Of a stretch of 64,000 bases of DNA, positions 47,477 through 59,067 are shown in pieces. The translations under genes were made by a program, and so were the position numbers. Every line of letters begins with the position of its first letter. Position 1 is the stretch's first letter. Source of the DNA: Margaritispora aquatica (taxonomy: Eukaryota > Ascomycota > Leotiomycetes > Helotiales > Discinellaceae); the NCBI GenBank assembly GCA_007644065.1, contig VJWN01000011.1, forward strand, positions 1,054,001 through 1,118,000. The letters run 5' to 3'. A model generated the notes under the pieces. The model was not told the DNA's origin. It did no database searches and was given only the letters and a program-made list of their open reading frames with translations.

Positions 47477-47995
47477 GGCGAAATGTAAAGTATGTTACGA
47501 TATCACGATAATGAGTACAATGACGCTTCTAGATGTATAGAGGACCTGAGGACATTGCAGGTAGGCATTCCGCCGGGACCGGATTATTGTATGGCAGATC
47601 GAGCACTCATGATACTACTCTTACTGACTACCTTCTTCACACCCCTTACCTCTTCCGGAATCCATTGTTGAGCTTAACAAGACGGTCAAAAGTCTTCCAT
47701 CTTCATGGTCAAACCTCAGTCAAACATTTACCAAATGAGAAACCGAGTCAGCTCGTCGGCTATCTCGCAGTTTCCCAGACACAGATAGGGGCGTCAGGTG
47801 AGTGAGACACCCTTCACATGCGGCAAGGCTGCCACACCCAAAGTCATGCGCCCGTATTCTCACCACACCCTCAGTTCTTCACCTCACAACTCATACTCCT
47901 CATCTTCACGACTCATCGTCGTTCTATATTTCGCCCTCCTTGAAACATCATTATCCCAGCATCGTGCTCCATCGCCAGACAGAGAGAAAAAAATC
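47477..47995. other. Short intergenic region
   Basis: About 0.5 kb between two plus-strand genes. A frame entering the next gene from 47798 lacks an ATG in a good context and is its leader. No other structure seen. Confidence 0.5.
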
Positions 47996-48509
47996 ATGTC
48001 ATTAAATTCACAAACCCCACTCCTGTCCTCCTTCCCCTCCATTCCCCACCACCAGCCGAACTGGTCGTACCGCCTTCTATGCGTGATATGGGCGACCCAA
48101 GCGCTGGCGACTTCACTCCTGGTGTATTTCCTGGCGTGGTCTATCCTACTACCGGCACTAGAACAGCATGGCCACCACGTTCACATCTTCAGCTTTGTGT
48201 TTCTGTAAGCCCTACATGTCCTTCTCCTTGTATCTCCACTATCGAAACATTTCCTAACGGACCACAAGATCGGCGCTCGCACTGTTCGTTTTCGCTCTAG
48301 GTGTCCTTTACACTATTACTTATGAAGTGGCACTCTACCGCTCTCAAACGCATGGCTTGACGGCTCGCACTTATGCTCGGCTACAGCTGCTAAAGTTGTT
48401 GTTTCTCGTGATTTTCTGTGCGAGTATGTGGCATTCCATGCAGAGGCAGTGGTATGGGCGAGCGTTTACGAGGATGGTGTTTAGGAATGGGGGTTGGATC
48501 GGATGGTGA
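47996..48509 (+). CDS. Small three-span membrane protein, function unknown
   Basis: Two exons, 47996-48204 and 48269-48509, over a 64-nt intron (CT|GTAAGC ... ACAAG|A) give 149 residues. Hydrophobic spans: LLCVIWATQALATSLLVYFL through ILLPAL, then ALALFVFALGVLYTITYEV after the splice, and LLKLLFLVIFCASMW. Loops carry HGHHVHIF and a basic segment RSQTHGLTARTYARLQ. The C-terminus is aromatic and basic (WYGRAFTRMVFRNGGW). The splice keeps the second span continuous, which supports the model. No family recognised. Confidence 0.7.
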
Positions 48510-48826
48510 GTTAGGATTTCTATTTCTTCTGCTTGCTGTCTGGTGATGGCTAGGAGGGAGAGATATGTTAGGATTCATGACATATGACAAGACTTTACGT
48601 GCGGGGGGAATGAGGTACATCATGGCTAATAGTGTGACAGTCTCCCCTTTGTCGGAGGCGCATATTATGCATTCGTAGTAGCCAAGCGAGAAAATGTCCG
48701 TTTCTATGGCCGTGCAGCGGTGGTGGATAGTCGGTGGTTTTCCCGAGGGTGACCTTAGGCTAAGGCTGGGTGGGACGTTCGAGGAATCGACGGACGAAGT
48801 GTAGCAAATGGTGGAGGCAGGTCCTT

Positions 48827-48954
48827 CCATTGAGGTTCTAGAAGTTACGTATAATGCATTAATTTCCAGCTTGAGTCATTTATCCTCTCTCCATTGAGAT
48901 TCTTGAAGCGTTACGTATCATGCATCAATTTCAGCTTGAGACCTCCATCCTCTC
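48827..48954. repeat. 64-bp direct tandem duplication, two copies
   Basis: Copy 1 (48827-48890) and copy 2 (48891-48954) both begin CCATTGAG, share GAAG...GTTACGTAT, ATGCAT, AATTTC and CAGCTTGAG, and end in ATCCTCTC. They differ at about a dozen positions. A third, poorer partial copy may follow (AATTTGAAGTTACTTCATTGTGCA). Confidence 0.8.
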
Positions 48955-49802
48955 CTCTATAATTTGAAGTTACTTCATTGTGCAGTGCTTATGCCACTTG
49001 TGTACATTTATTTTGTGTTGAAGTAGACTTGAGTATGTACGCATTAGGATAATGTCAAGTACAGTCATGGTCAACATCTCACGATCCATGCACGCATTTG
49101 TTTGTTAATGATTTACATAAATTCCTAAATACATGGCTGATATCCTAAACAAAATTCACCCCAATATATAATTCAAAGTCACCTCTTCCCAAAACAACCA
49201 CACCAGTATACCAAAACTCACCTATAGCCTCTTTCCATATACACCCATCTCACTATCTTACCATCCGGTATCCAACCTCCAGCTATATCATTAACCATTG
49301 ACTTCCCCTTCTTCTCTCGTCTCTCATTTCCCATTCCCAGTTCTCACACATAGTAATTAGAGCTCATTCGAAGCACAAACACAAACACAAACATAAACTC
49401 GAAAGCGCATCAAACCGCCGCGACCCTCCATGACTGATACACGACCCATCCCAGCCCGCTGGGATATTCAAGACCAGCTATCTTACATACCATACCCAAA
49501 CCAATTCCCCAACAAGCAAGTGACAAACGAAACCACGCCTCCAACCTCACTGCCCTCCTCCTTCATATCTCCTATCTATCTATCATGGCTTGAACATCAA
49601 TCTGCGTGTCATGCCACTTCCCGAAATCGTTCGTTCAGTTCAGTTTCTAGGAATGCGAAGAATTTCACATCCATCCCCTCAAGACCCTAAAACTTATCGG
49701 CCGGACCATCGAATTCCTATGTAGCTTCGGCTTACCATATGGGACCTTCACGAGAGAGAAACAGATCAGCACACCAGAGCACAAAAATACGAACTACTGT
49801 TT

Positions 49803-49818
49803 GAGAGAGAGAGAGAGA
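49803..49818. repeat. GA microsatellite
   Basis: Eight or so tandem GA units followed by A-rich sequence. Non-coding simple repeat. Confidence 0.8.
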
Positions 49819-50084
49819 AAAAGCAAAATTAGGCAAGGAATTCGGTTAAAACTTCACTTTCGTCTCCTCCTTTGTCATAGCGAATATCGACGACGTTGGA
49901 GAAGATATTGACAAGCGGGCCCCAAACCGAATAAAGAGACTGAGCACAAAAGTCGGCTTAGGGAAATAGCACCGAGGTATTGCTCAAAATTTTGAAATTA
50001 AGCAGCAGGTAAATGACAAGAACATGGATAATTTGGTATACGCAAACGCAATAAAGCAACAAAGCAACGCTCAACGCTCAAAAC

Positions 50085-52444
50085 TCAACTCCAGCTGCTC
50101 ACACTTCCACGCACCTTCAAGACCTTTGGCGAGCCTAGGAATTTCCTCGTCGACACCCCGCCCGCCTCGCTCTGGGTATCAGCATGCGGATACCCGGCCT
50201 CGAGATCCCGCACCCGCGCGCGCCCTCGCTCCCATTCATCATGGATCTCGCTTCCGTTCCCCTCGTCGATGTGGACGTCGACATCACCAATGCCATGCGT
50301 GTTCTCCGTCCTGATACTCGACCTGACGCTCGTCCGCACGCTCGGCGCCAATTCCATACTCCGCGTCTCCAGTCCTGGAGCCGTCATACCCAGGCCTAGC
50401 CCCCCAACCTGCATTGTACGACTGATCTCCTGGCTTATCCGTGGGCCCTGGACACACCACACCGACGTCGAGGAGCTGCGGCTCGCAATCATGCTTAGGT
50501 TCTTACTCGCCTCCGTTTTTGACACTGAACTCGCGTCTGTCTCATCAGCCACAAACGCCGTCAACTCTCCCGCTTTATTGAACCTCGGGCGAATCCAAAC
50601 TTTCGTCTCCTTGTCCCTCGCTTCTTCCCTCTCTCTTTCTCTTTCCGCTTCGTCGTTATCTGCATCCCCTGCTTTGTTTTGGCTCGTAGTGACGCCAGCC
50701 GGGCGACTTTCAAGCTCAAAAGGCTCGGGCGACACGCCACTGTTGGGAATGGCCCACTTGTTGTAGCTTGGTCCAGATTTCTCGAGACGTGCAAATTGGT
50801 GAGGATGCCCGCTGAGATTCTTGGGATCATATGGCTTGTCGGAATCTGGATTCGCAGTGAACTCAAAGAGGGAGGGTAAGAGTTTGGCGAAGAGGCCTCG
50901 GAGGGCTGGGAGACAGGAGCAGATCATTGCGATTGTCATTTCGAGGAAAGTCCAGATGACGGCTTCGGCGTTATCGACTATGAGAATGTTAGAATTGTTT
51001 GGGGCGCGGGTATGATTTTTGATAGACTCTCTAGATAGCTTATGATACGGGTGTGCTTACAACTTGCGTCTTTGCTTGTTGCAAACTTGATCATGTACCT
51101 TAAGCGAATGATGCTGGTTATACATGCTCTAAAACTCGTCAGTCTGTTTCAATTGCAGGCAGGTATAATTAGTTATGCTTACAGGCCTCCAAGCGAGAAC
51201 ATTATCAGAATCGTGACCTTCTTTCTTAAGCTCATCTTCAGCATGATGAGTTCTGGGATCGGCAAAATCAGAACGACAACGTCAAAGAAAATAGTGATGG
51301 CACCGGCTGCAAAGGCCAAGGCGTTGACATTGGCACATTTTGCACCACTGAAAGGCATCCATGATCCACCTTTAGTTATGTTAGTCATGCTCAATGGACA
51401 GAATTGAAGTTTGCAACATACTAATAGGTGTGCATTGAAAGACTGCGGCAAGACAGGTTGCTACTCCTGCCATGATTGTTGCAACCAGGACAGTGATATC
51501 AGCGATCCGGAACCAGTTACTTTGGAAGATACGAAGCTGTGTTGTTAGCGTATGATATGGTATTTCACAAAGGAGGCTTACATAAAATATCAAAATAGAG
51601 GCTTTGATAAGTGTCATGGAAAGGAGATAAAGAATCTCGCATGAGTAAAATATCTAGCTATATATCAGCTATGGGTCCTGATCATTTATGTGACAGGTTT
51701 GTGGCTAGACAACAAAGCACTATCCCACATAAAGTAATGTTTGGGCTGGTATAGACTCACCTTCAGGAGCTGGGTTACACGTCGAGGATCGATGTCCCAG
51801 AGATGATGACCGAACCCGTTTCCCAAGCAGTCTAAGAGTTTCTGTCAGTAACAAAGGGCCATTCGCCTGCACAAGAACTTACTCCAAATATCAAGTGCGG
51901 TCAAAGTGGTTATGGCCATTGCAGCCGCCAGTATGAGCCAATCATCAATCCCGAGTTGCTTAGCAATTGTTATTCGAGAATAAAACCTCATTGCAACTGC
52001 AATGACAGCAAGAGGGCCAAACACTATGCCAATGATAGCAACCCTCCAAGCTCGACTCTCCTTTGGAAAACCATCGCATATTTGGCCTTCGAGTGAGGCA
52101 AGAACTTCAATTGTTAAAATATGCTTCTCTTGTTACGTGGAAACTCTTACGTATTTGCTCTGTGTAGTTACATGCAGTTTGAAGGCATGCAGAGACTGCC
52201 AACTGCAGGGTAGTATTTGTGCACAAGATTGCTGGATTGGCGACGGCGGTCGGTGGCACTTCTTGAAGCAAGCATTTAAGCTACATCAAAATACATCAGC
52301 CATTGCAATCTAACATTGCCTGAGATTAACACCTACCGCACAATTTGGTATATAAGGCAGAATCGACACAACGCTGACGTTCGCAGCTGTACCAGCAGCT
52401 GCCATAAAAACACATGTCGAAAAAAGAATGTTTCGAAAACGCAT
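50085..52444 (-). CDS. CFEM-domain Pth11-like G-protein-coupled receptor
   Basis: Nine exons: 52444-52337, 52280-52151, 52104-51883, 51831-51761, 51653-51582, 51536-51422, 51369-51183, 51128-51061 and 50977-50085; 621 residues. The signal peptide is in MRFRNILFSTCVFMAAAG. An extracellular CFEM-type domain follows: IPNCALKCLLQEVPPTA, ILCTNTTLQLAVSACLQTAC and EGQICDGFP. It has six of the usual eight Cys; the two of the central stretch are missing. The seven-span fungal rhodopsin region includes AWRVAIIGIVFGPLAVIAVA, LGIDDWLILAAAMAITTLT, NGFGHHLWDIDP, IFYSCEILYLLSMTLIKASI, DITVLVATIMAGVATCLAAV, ITIFFDVVVLILPIPELIML and VTILIMFSLGGL|ACITSIIRL. The cytosolic tail of about 250 residues is Ser/Arg/Glu-rich. 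Pth11-type receptors sense surfaces and host cues before appressorium formation; the ligand here is unknown. Confidence 0.9.
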
Positions 52445-54042
52445 TGTGTAAAGTACAGATCAACGGACGACAAAGCAAGGAAGGGAACAGAGAGGATACA
52501 TGGGGTTGCCATGTGGAAATACAATGTTGATGGAAAGGAAAAAGATCGAAGAGTCCAGCCACTTGATCATGCTCCGTCCGAGTCGTAAGACTAGGCGACT
52601 CTAAGTTTCACACAGACTACGCCCAAGATGTGCCAATGAAGTGTTGCAATAAGAAAAGGGCTTTCAGACCTCCTGCCAACCTCTTATCTAGTAACAGACA
52701 CACAGGTAAAGTGTATTCTCGACCTTTCAAGGGATTTTATGTGATCGACTTTTGAGAAGATGAAGCAAAATGCTAGTGCACCTTACTTGAAATATCATCT
52801 TTAATAGAAAAAGCATAGAGATCTGCGAGCAAGTATAACATCTGATCTTCAAATCGCAAGCTCATCCCATGTGGAAATTCTAATTGGCAGCATTTTCAGC
52901 ATCAAAGCCAACGCTTGTGGAGAAGATATTTCCGTAAAAAGTGGCCATGCCATCCATCACGAACAGCCCAAAGCGTTGAAGATAGTATCGAGTCAGACCA
53001 ACCACATCCAAACCCTTCTCGGGCCGAAAACAGACAGCCGCTTCAAAAGACAGCTGGAGAAGAATCCCTCGTGGTTTAGCTCCGTCCTTTGAGACCTCAC
53101 CAACCCCATCGTCACAATTGTCTTCAATTCATCTCATCCATAGGGCCGCTACGAGAAAAAACATGAACGTGCGCCTGCAGTTCCGGCGATTGCCATGTTG
53201 TCGGAAGCACTTGCGAGTCAGCTAGGTGGAAAGTCTGGGTGAATCTTCAATCCAGCCTCGAAGACGAGAATTGATTTGACAAACGCATAGACTTTGTGTG
53301 CGAGCTTTGGTGACACGAGCCTTGTATACTTTGGGATGAACGGTCTGGACTGTGGGAGTCTGAGCGTATCGACTATCGATTCATGATCTGATCTTGGAGT
53401 GATGATAAGGTAACGTAATTTGTCCAGGCTTCCTTCAGGCTTCAGGGGAATTGTTGTCGTCAAAATGTACAGAGAACTCTGAATTGGAAGAGAAAAGTAA
53501 ACAGATGAAAGCCAATGCATCGAGGTAAAGTCGAGATCATGTGATCATGTCATGTGGTGTTCTTTGCTACCTACCTAAGGTAGGAGGGTAGGGAGAGAGG
53601 TGGATGCGATGAGATGCTGAATTTGAGTGATCTACACTTGAAGTGACTCGAGATGATTGCTATCTATATATTGAGTGTATCTGCATTGATGCGAACCCAA
53701 ACATCTCATTATATGACAGGATCACTCAACCATGGCAAGCGTAGTCCATGTGCCTCTTGCCATGGTGCAAATGAGACAAGATGTAACATCCTTGAGGATT
53801 AAGCGAGTATTGTATTCTCATTACTGACTAACTTGCTCAGATCTAACTCCACTCATGAATCATCATCTAGATGAATGTTTGTATTAATTACTCAAGCATA
53901 AGTACCAAGCATATTCCTACAAGGTCCTACTCCCCACACCTTAAAATAGCCGAGTCCATCACAGAGTCTATGCTAGCTACTTTAGAGGAAGCATGGCCGC
54001 CTTTTTACCAACCGAAGAATTGTCCGTGCCAATATATCATCT
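52445..54042. other. Intergenic region, no confident gene
   Basis: About 1.6 kb between the CFEM receptor start and the stop of the tetraspan gene. A 100-codon minus-strand frame at 53218-53520 has a proper ATG and mixed composition but no domain. I leave it uncalled. A GATCATGTGATCATG quasi-palindrome lies near 53535-53550. Confidence 0.45.
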
Positions 54043-54751
54043 TCAAGACAATGCAGGACTGCCCTTCCTCTCGTGCTCAACTGAGGTCTTCTTCTGCATG
54101 AAGCCCTCCACTGTGACCATTCCCAGTACAATCACATGAAGTGGGATCATCATCACTGTAAGGTAGAGCGCCGCTTTGCTCTCCTTACAGAGTGTGCTCC
54201 AGTGTGGCTGAACATTCATATCCATCGATGACCATTGGCAACTCCAGCCATGTAGTGAGAAGGTGGTATCAGATGTGTTGACACCATAGAAGAACGATGA
54301 CCCAACAAGTCCTGCAATCAGGCAGAGGAGTGGTGCCACAAAGGATACAGCGGTGTGAATGAAAGGTTTACTTCGGATCTGTCTAGGTTAGTCAATGCTG
54401 TCGCTTGAGTCTTAGTAAACATACCATTGGGAGCTTTGCGGAAGCAAGAGAAATGGCGCTGATCAAAAGAATAACAGCTCCACATGTGATGAGAGCAATC
54501 GTCGGCCGAATATCGAAGTCGGTTGGCCAAAGTGCGAGAAAGTAGTCATCGCCCAGATGAGTTCTGTTGTAAACGCCTAGTGTCTCGGCAGATGTACCGA
54601 CAATAACGAGCGCAGAGAGGAGGGATAGAACAATGAGACCAAGACGAGCTGATTCGACTAGACGGACCATCTTGTTGCTTTTTTGTTGCTCCATTTCCCG
54701 AATCTCAAATTCAGGGAAGCTTGAAGTGGATTCTGGCTTGAAGTCGGTCAT
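54043..54751 (-). CDS. Four-span membrane protein, MARVEL-like layout
   Basis: Two exons, 54751-54425 and 54378-54043, over a 46-nt phase-0 intron; 220 residues. After a 30-residue polar N-terminus come four hydrophobic spans: LGLIVLSLLSALVIVGTSA, IRPTIALITCGAVILLISAI, FVAPLLCLIAGLVGSSFFYG and AALYLTVMMIPLHVIVLGMV. The second extracytoplasmic loop has two Cys (WSCQW, TLCKES) that could pair. This order resembles fungal MARVEL-type tetraspan proteins, but the similarity is of layout only. The start at 54751 (MTDFKPEST) is preferred over a non-ATG frame opening upstream. Function unknown. Confidence 0.75.
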
Positions 54752-56337
54752 AATGGTGGTGGTAATGTAGCAATAGAAAGTTGTTATTAGAGACGTAGAG
54801 ATGAAGGTGATGTAAGAGGACGGGTGAAACAAGAAATGACGAAGGGAACTGGATCAACCGCTACAGAAATAATATTAAAGCAGAGGAAACGAAACATACA
54901 AGTACTTTCTGAAGCTCCAGATAAACGCTGGCACACAAGACATAAATAGGAAATCTCTCTCTTGGTATCACACCAAGAGATTGGGGTTACTCTTTGGAGC
55001 GCTGGATAAGGCTGTTAGACGCCTCCTGTCAGCTTCCCTTCTTGCTGGCTTCAAGACCCTGAAGATAACATTGTGCATATATGAGTTGCCATCCAGTAAG
55101 ATATCGACAGGCGAGAGATGGTGTGTGGGTTCTTCCGCATTGGGTGGTGTTGATATTCGCTTCCGTGACTGACAGAGATTTGATTGGCACCAAGTATTTT
55201 TGGATGGCGCTTCAGTGCATCCACCCGCATTCACCCCTGGCGGCTATGAAACTTTGACCAGCCATACCCATTCGAGAGAAGATGATGATTTGTGAAGATC
55301 CGCGAGAGAGTGTGCAGGTCAACCAGGTACAACGGAGGGGCACTTGCGTTGGTATACAAATGTCCGTGCGAGTGAAGTGGGATGGTTTCAGGATAAGAAG
55401 ATGTGGTTGACAACGATAATTGAGCAGTTGCTTCAGGCTCCTTTCGTATTCAAGCTATTATATCTTCGATATCATCAAACTACATTTGTTTCATAGAACG
55501 CTAACAACATGACAACAAGGTGAGAGGTATCGGAAACGCAAAGTTCTAAGATGATATCGGTAGATTACAGCCTACCTTATTATTACAAGTTGACCCCTCG
55601 ATAATCAATAATTGAAACTATACTAAATGGATTGAAAAGGTGGTGAGAGGAACAAATTCAAACATCAAGAGTGTGTAACGATAGTGGTATCTCCACATTT
55701 AATGTACTAGTGAGAAGGTAACGCAAGATGTTGACAAAATCAAGAGAGGAACCACAAGTGATTACGCACGTGACCAACCAACTATGGATGTTTGCCTCCC
55801 TACTGGATTATTGTCTTATCTTGTTTCTTTTACTACTTCTGAGCATGGATAAATTTCTCTTAGAATCAATCAATATGATTTTATGAGTAATCGATTTTTT
55901 ATTTTAATTTTCGTTTGGCACGAGAATCTGCATCAAGTTGGCCTGCCCTGAGATGTCTTGAACTCTCGACTGCTGCCCACCTTATCTAGCATGCAAGGAC
56001 TTGGAAGCAAGAAATGTGAACAAGGCGAAATGCCTCCCTCGATCGACTCAGATTCTGAATCAGAGGTGAGAGGAATTCAATCACACCCCTTCTGGAGCCC
56101 GAATGAATGAAGGGTTGGAAGTTCAACCTTGAGCCCGCTTATGATTTCATGAGGTGACCAAAGGATTTGTAGATTATACCACACTCTTTCATCTTATCAT
56201 CTTGTCACTCTCTTGCAAGTTTTAACACCATTTGTTGATTTATTCCCCCTCTGAGTTGTATTTTATTGCTTTGGTCATTAAGTGTTTATCATGGGTGTTT
56301 TGGTACGGCCCTCGAATGGACAAAGCCAACCTCTTTC
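54752..56337. other. Divergent intergenic region
   Basis: About 1.6 kb between divergent membrane-protein genes, so both promoters lie here. A CACGTGAC E-box-type site is at 55769-55776. Short frames near 54968-55413 have no domain. No repeat seen. Confidence 0.45.
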
Positions 56338-57781
56338 ATGTTACCTAACTTTGTACAGTCCTTTTCGTCCGGCAACTCAGGTACCTCGGGTCCTACAGCA
56401 CCAAAATACATACTATCATATACACCTCCACGAGCATGGTACCGACCCAGCATATCACTTCGTACATACGTCCTCATTGCACTCCCACTTCTCTCTCTTA
56501 TAGGCGCGGTTGGAACTTGGAATCTTGCGGGAGCAAATGGCACTTTCAAGCTGATTCTCGACCTTATTGCAAAAGATGGAGCTCAACTGCCCGATACAAA
56601 CGATGATCTTATAAAAGTCTATACAGGAGTTGCACTACTCGATACCCAATTGTCGATTTTGGTTACATTTTTTGCACCCCTAACTGGAGCAGTGACTCAT
56701 GAAAATGGGGCATTACATCTCTTCTCCATCTTTGGAATCGGGCAATTCGGTGCAGTCTGGTGTTTGATGGTCATGGAGAGCTTGAGGATGGGTAATCAGA
56801 ACAGAAGTGCGTTTTTAGTCGGCTTTGGATTGTGAGAAAATCAATCGTATCTGCTACAGGAATACCAAACTGACTACTATTCATAGTATTGGCATTGTTG
56901 GAATAATATTACAGAATATCTCATATACAGTCACGGCACCGTTGTGGCTCTTCGTCCACATCCTTACTTCACCAGTATCCAAGCCATTCCCTGGCACCCA
57001 CGCGAACAGCGTTTTATTGATTCCAGCATGGGATTTACGTGTTCTACCTGCTTCCATAATCATCGGGTTTCTTCTACCGACGATCTTGATGGGTCTTCCA
57101 TCACCTACCATATTTGAGCCCGAAACTCATCAGTATCTCATCGCTCTTTGGCAAGCCTTTCCAGTCTGGACAGTGGTTACCCATTGCATTCTCCGTTCGG
57201 CATGCAAATTTCTCGGGGCACGATTCACTCGATCAAATAAAGAATCACGACCCCAAACACACATGGGCAATTCATATCTGAACAACGCCAAGCACGTCTA
57301 CAGATTTGCCATAGGTCTCTGTATGATCTTCCATGTTCCGGTTCTACTTATTTCGATCCTACCAGCGAGTATCTTCCCAGCATCAAGCCCGAACCTCGCC
57401 CTGCTTGCTCAGAATAGCTTTGCATCGGTCTTTATTCCCTACATACCTGTCCCATGGGAGCATCAGGTTGCCAACCTCGCCGAGGGTGTGCACACATTCC
57501 TCCAGTGGGATCTTCAGATTGGCTCGATGGCATTCTTGCTCTGGGCTATTCTTTTGTTTCGCAATGCGACGACCGAGAAGGCCATTGTGGATCCAAACAC
57601 TAGCTTGCCGATCTATAGGGAGTTGCTTCTGGGTGAAACTGGCCAAGGGAGAGGTGAATTGAAGAAGCTGAGCGCAAAGATTGCATTGTGGACTGTGATA
57701 TCTGGACCTGTTGGCGCTCTTGCTGTCTTGCTATGGGAGAGGGATACTATCGTGAGACAGAAGATTAAGCAAGGGATGTGA
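56338..57781 (+). CDS. Polytopic membrane protein, possibly PaxA/AtmA-like
   Basis: Two exons, 56338-56831 and 56887-57781, over a 55-nt intron (TT|GTGAGA ... CATAG|T, with a CTGAC branch site) give 462 residues. About nine hydrophobic spans can be read, among them TYVLIALPLLSLIGAVGTW, LSILVTFFAPLTGAV, LFSIFGIGQFGAVWCLMVME, FIGIVGIILQNISYTV, APLWLFVHILTSP, VLPASIIIGFLLPTIL, FAIGLCMIFHVPVLLISIL and LQIGSMAFLLWAILLF. The order and the segments GQFGAVWCLMVMESLRMGN and PLWLFVHIL recall membrane proteins found in some indole-diterpene and related terpenoid clusters (PaxA/AtmA type), but no prenyltransferase or terpene gene is next to it. An alternative start at 56291 (MGVL, spliced to TCC at 56361) is possible. 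Function uncertain. Confidence 0.65.
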
Positions 57782-58206
57782 AATGCTACGAGTGCGAGCT
57801 CAAGACAACTCAGAGCCGAGAAAAAGGGTAAGACGGAAGAACTTCGGCTGTGAACAGAAATCCACCTGCGAGGTCATGATGCGGGGTGAAGGCTGATAGA
57901 ATGACCTGAAAATCTTTGGATGTTGACTTGAATGGGAAACATCAATAACTCACGGAGAAAGCTTCTTAGATGAAGAAGACAGTAGAAAATCAACTTTTGG
58001 CCTATATCTGAAGTGACGTACAAGATTCTGGGGGTGAGGCAATGTAGTTGTATCGTATGCTGATCTTTTTGCTTCTTGGCTAAAGTCGTCATCTCATGAC
58101 AAATTAACTTTCTTCCTGTATTGTGTATAAAGCACCAGATTCTCGTCAATTCTTCATATATATAAAGTTGAAGAATCATAAGTAAAACAAAAGAAATAGT
58201 TTAAAC
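57782..58206. other. Short intergenic region
   Basis: About 0.4 kb of 3' UTR and promoter. The TATA box of the following gene is listed separately. Nothing else seen. Confidence 0.55.
58157..58167 (+). promoter_or_regulatory. TATA box of the Rossmann-fold gene
   Basis: TATATATAAAG, 40-50 nt upstream of the ATG at 58207, followed by an A-rich leader (AAAACAAAAGAAATAG). Strong element; the short leader suggests transcription starts very near the ATG. Confidence 0.5.
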
Positions 58207-59067
58207 ATGTCTCCACGCATCCTCCTACTCGGTGGTCACGGCAAAGTGAGCTTGCTCATGACGCCCAAGCTTCTCGCCCGCTCCTGGAACGTCACCTCTG
58301 TGATCAGAAACCCCGATCAGAAAGCCGAGATCCTAGGAGCTGGGAAGAATGGGCCAGGAAAGATTGATGTATTAGTCGAAAGTCTGGAGGATGTTAAGAG
58401 CGATGCGGATGCAAAAAGGATTTTAGATTTAGTGATGCCCGACTGGGTTATTTGGAGTGCAGGTATTTCTATCTTGACATTGATTTACACGAAAAATCAG
58501 CTAACGCAAAATTTAACAGGAGCGGGAGGTAAAGGTGGTGCTGCGCGAACAAACGCCATCGATCGAGATGCATGCATTCATTTCATCCGCTCCTCGCTCC
58601 GCACGCCCGGCGTCACGAAATTCCTGCTCGTCTCCGCGCTCTCGTCCCGCCGTGGACGCGCACCTTGGTTCGATGACGAGTCCTACGCGCGAATGAAAAA
58701 GACCAACGAGGAGATCATGCCTACATACTATAAAGCCAAGCTGGCTGCTGACGAGGTGCTCACGGTTCTTGGGGAGGAGAAGGGATTTCAGTACATTATT
58801 CTCAGGCCTGGCTTGTTGGCGGATGGTGAGGAGGAGACGGGGAAGGTGGTAATGGGCAAGACGCCTGTGAAGGGTGAGGTCGGGAGAGCGGATGTCGCAG
58901 AGGTAGGGGTAAGGTTGTTGGAGGAGAAGGGTGCGAGGGGGTGGTTTGACTTGCTGGGTGGGGAGGCGGATGTTGGAGAGGAGGTGAAGAGGGTGGTAAG
59001 GGAGGGGATCAATAGTATGGAGGGAGAGGATTTGGAAGTTATGAAGAAGGATGTAGAGAATTTGTGA
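58207..59067 (+). CDS. NAD(P)-binding Rossmann-fold protein (atypical SDR)
   Basis: Two exons, 58207-58462 and 58520-59067, over a 57-nt intron; 267 residues. The N-terminal ILLLGGHGKVSLLMTPKLLA is a GxxGxxG-like dinucleotide site of the NmrA/atypical SDR type, followed by Arg in SVIRNPDQ, which suits NADP. Later blocks: DWVIWSAGAGGKGG, NAIDRDACIHFIRS, TKFLLVSALSSRRGRAPWFD, YYKAKLAADEVL (the Tyr-x-x-x-Lys place) and YIILRPGLLADGEE. This matches the fungal family of small NAD(P)-binding proteins related to yeast YMR090W. The intron is a multiple of three and has no stop, so unspliced RNA would code 19 more residues. Substrate unknown. Confidence 0.85.
   Translation: MSPRILLLGGHGKVSLLMTPKLLARSWNVTSVIRNPDQKAEILGAGKNGPGKIDVLVESLEDVKSDADAKRILDLVMPDWVIWSAGISILTLIYTKNQLTQNLTGAGGKGGAARTNAIDRDACIHFIRSSLRTPGVTKFLLVSALSSRRGRAPWFDDESYARMKKTNEEIMPTYYKAKLAADEVLTVLGEEKGFQYIILRPGLLADGEEETGKVVMGKTPVKGEVGRADVAEVGVRLLEEKGARGWFDLLGGEADVGEEVKRVVREGINSMEGEDLEVMKKDVENL

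Larger units (their letters stand above)
48510..50084. other. Intergenic region with a 64-bp tandem duplication
   Basis: About 1.6 kb between convergent genes. It contains the duplicated segment at 48827-48954 and a GA microsatellite at 49803-49818. An 86-codon frame at 49430-49690 with a reasonable ATG has no domain and is not called. Confidence 0.5.

Noticed and set aside
49430..49690. 86-codon plus-strand frame starting MTDTRPIPARWD
   Set aside because: Reasonable start but no family, no splice partner and Ser/Pro/Thr-rich low complexity; left out as unsupported.
53218..53520. 100-codon minus-strand frame with ATG
   Set aside because: Composition is protein-like, but there is no domain, no neighbouring exon and only moderate length. 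Would need transcript evidence.
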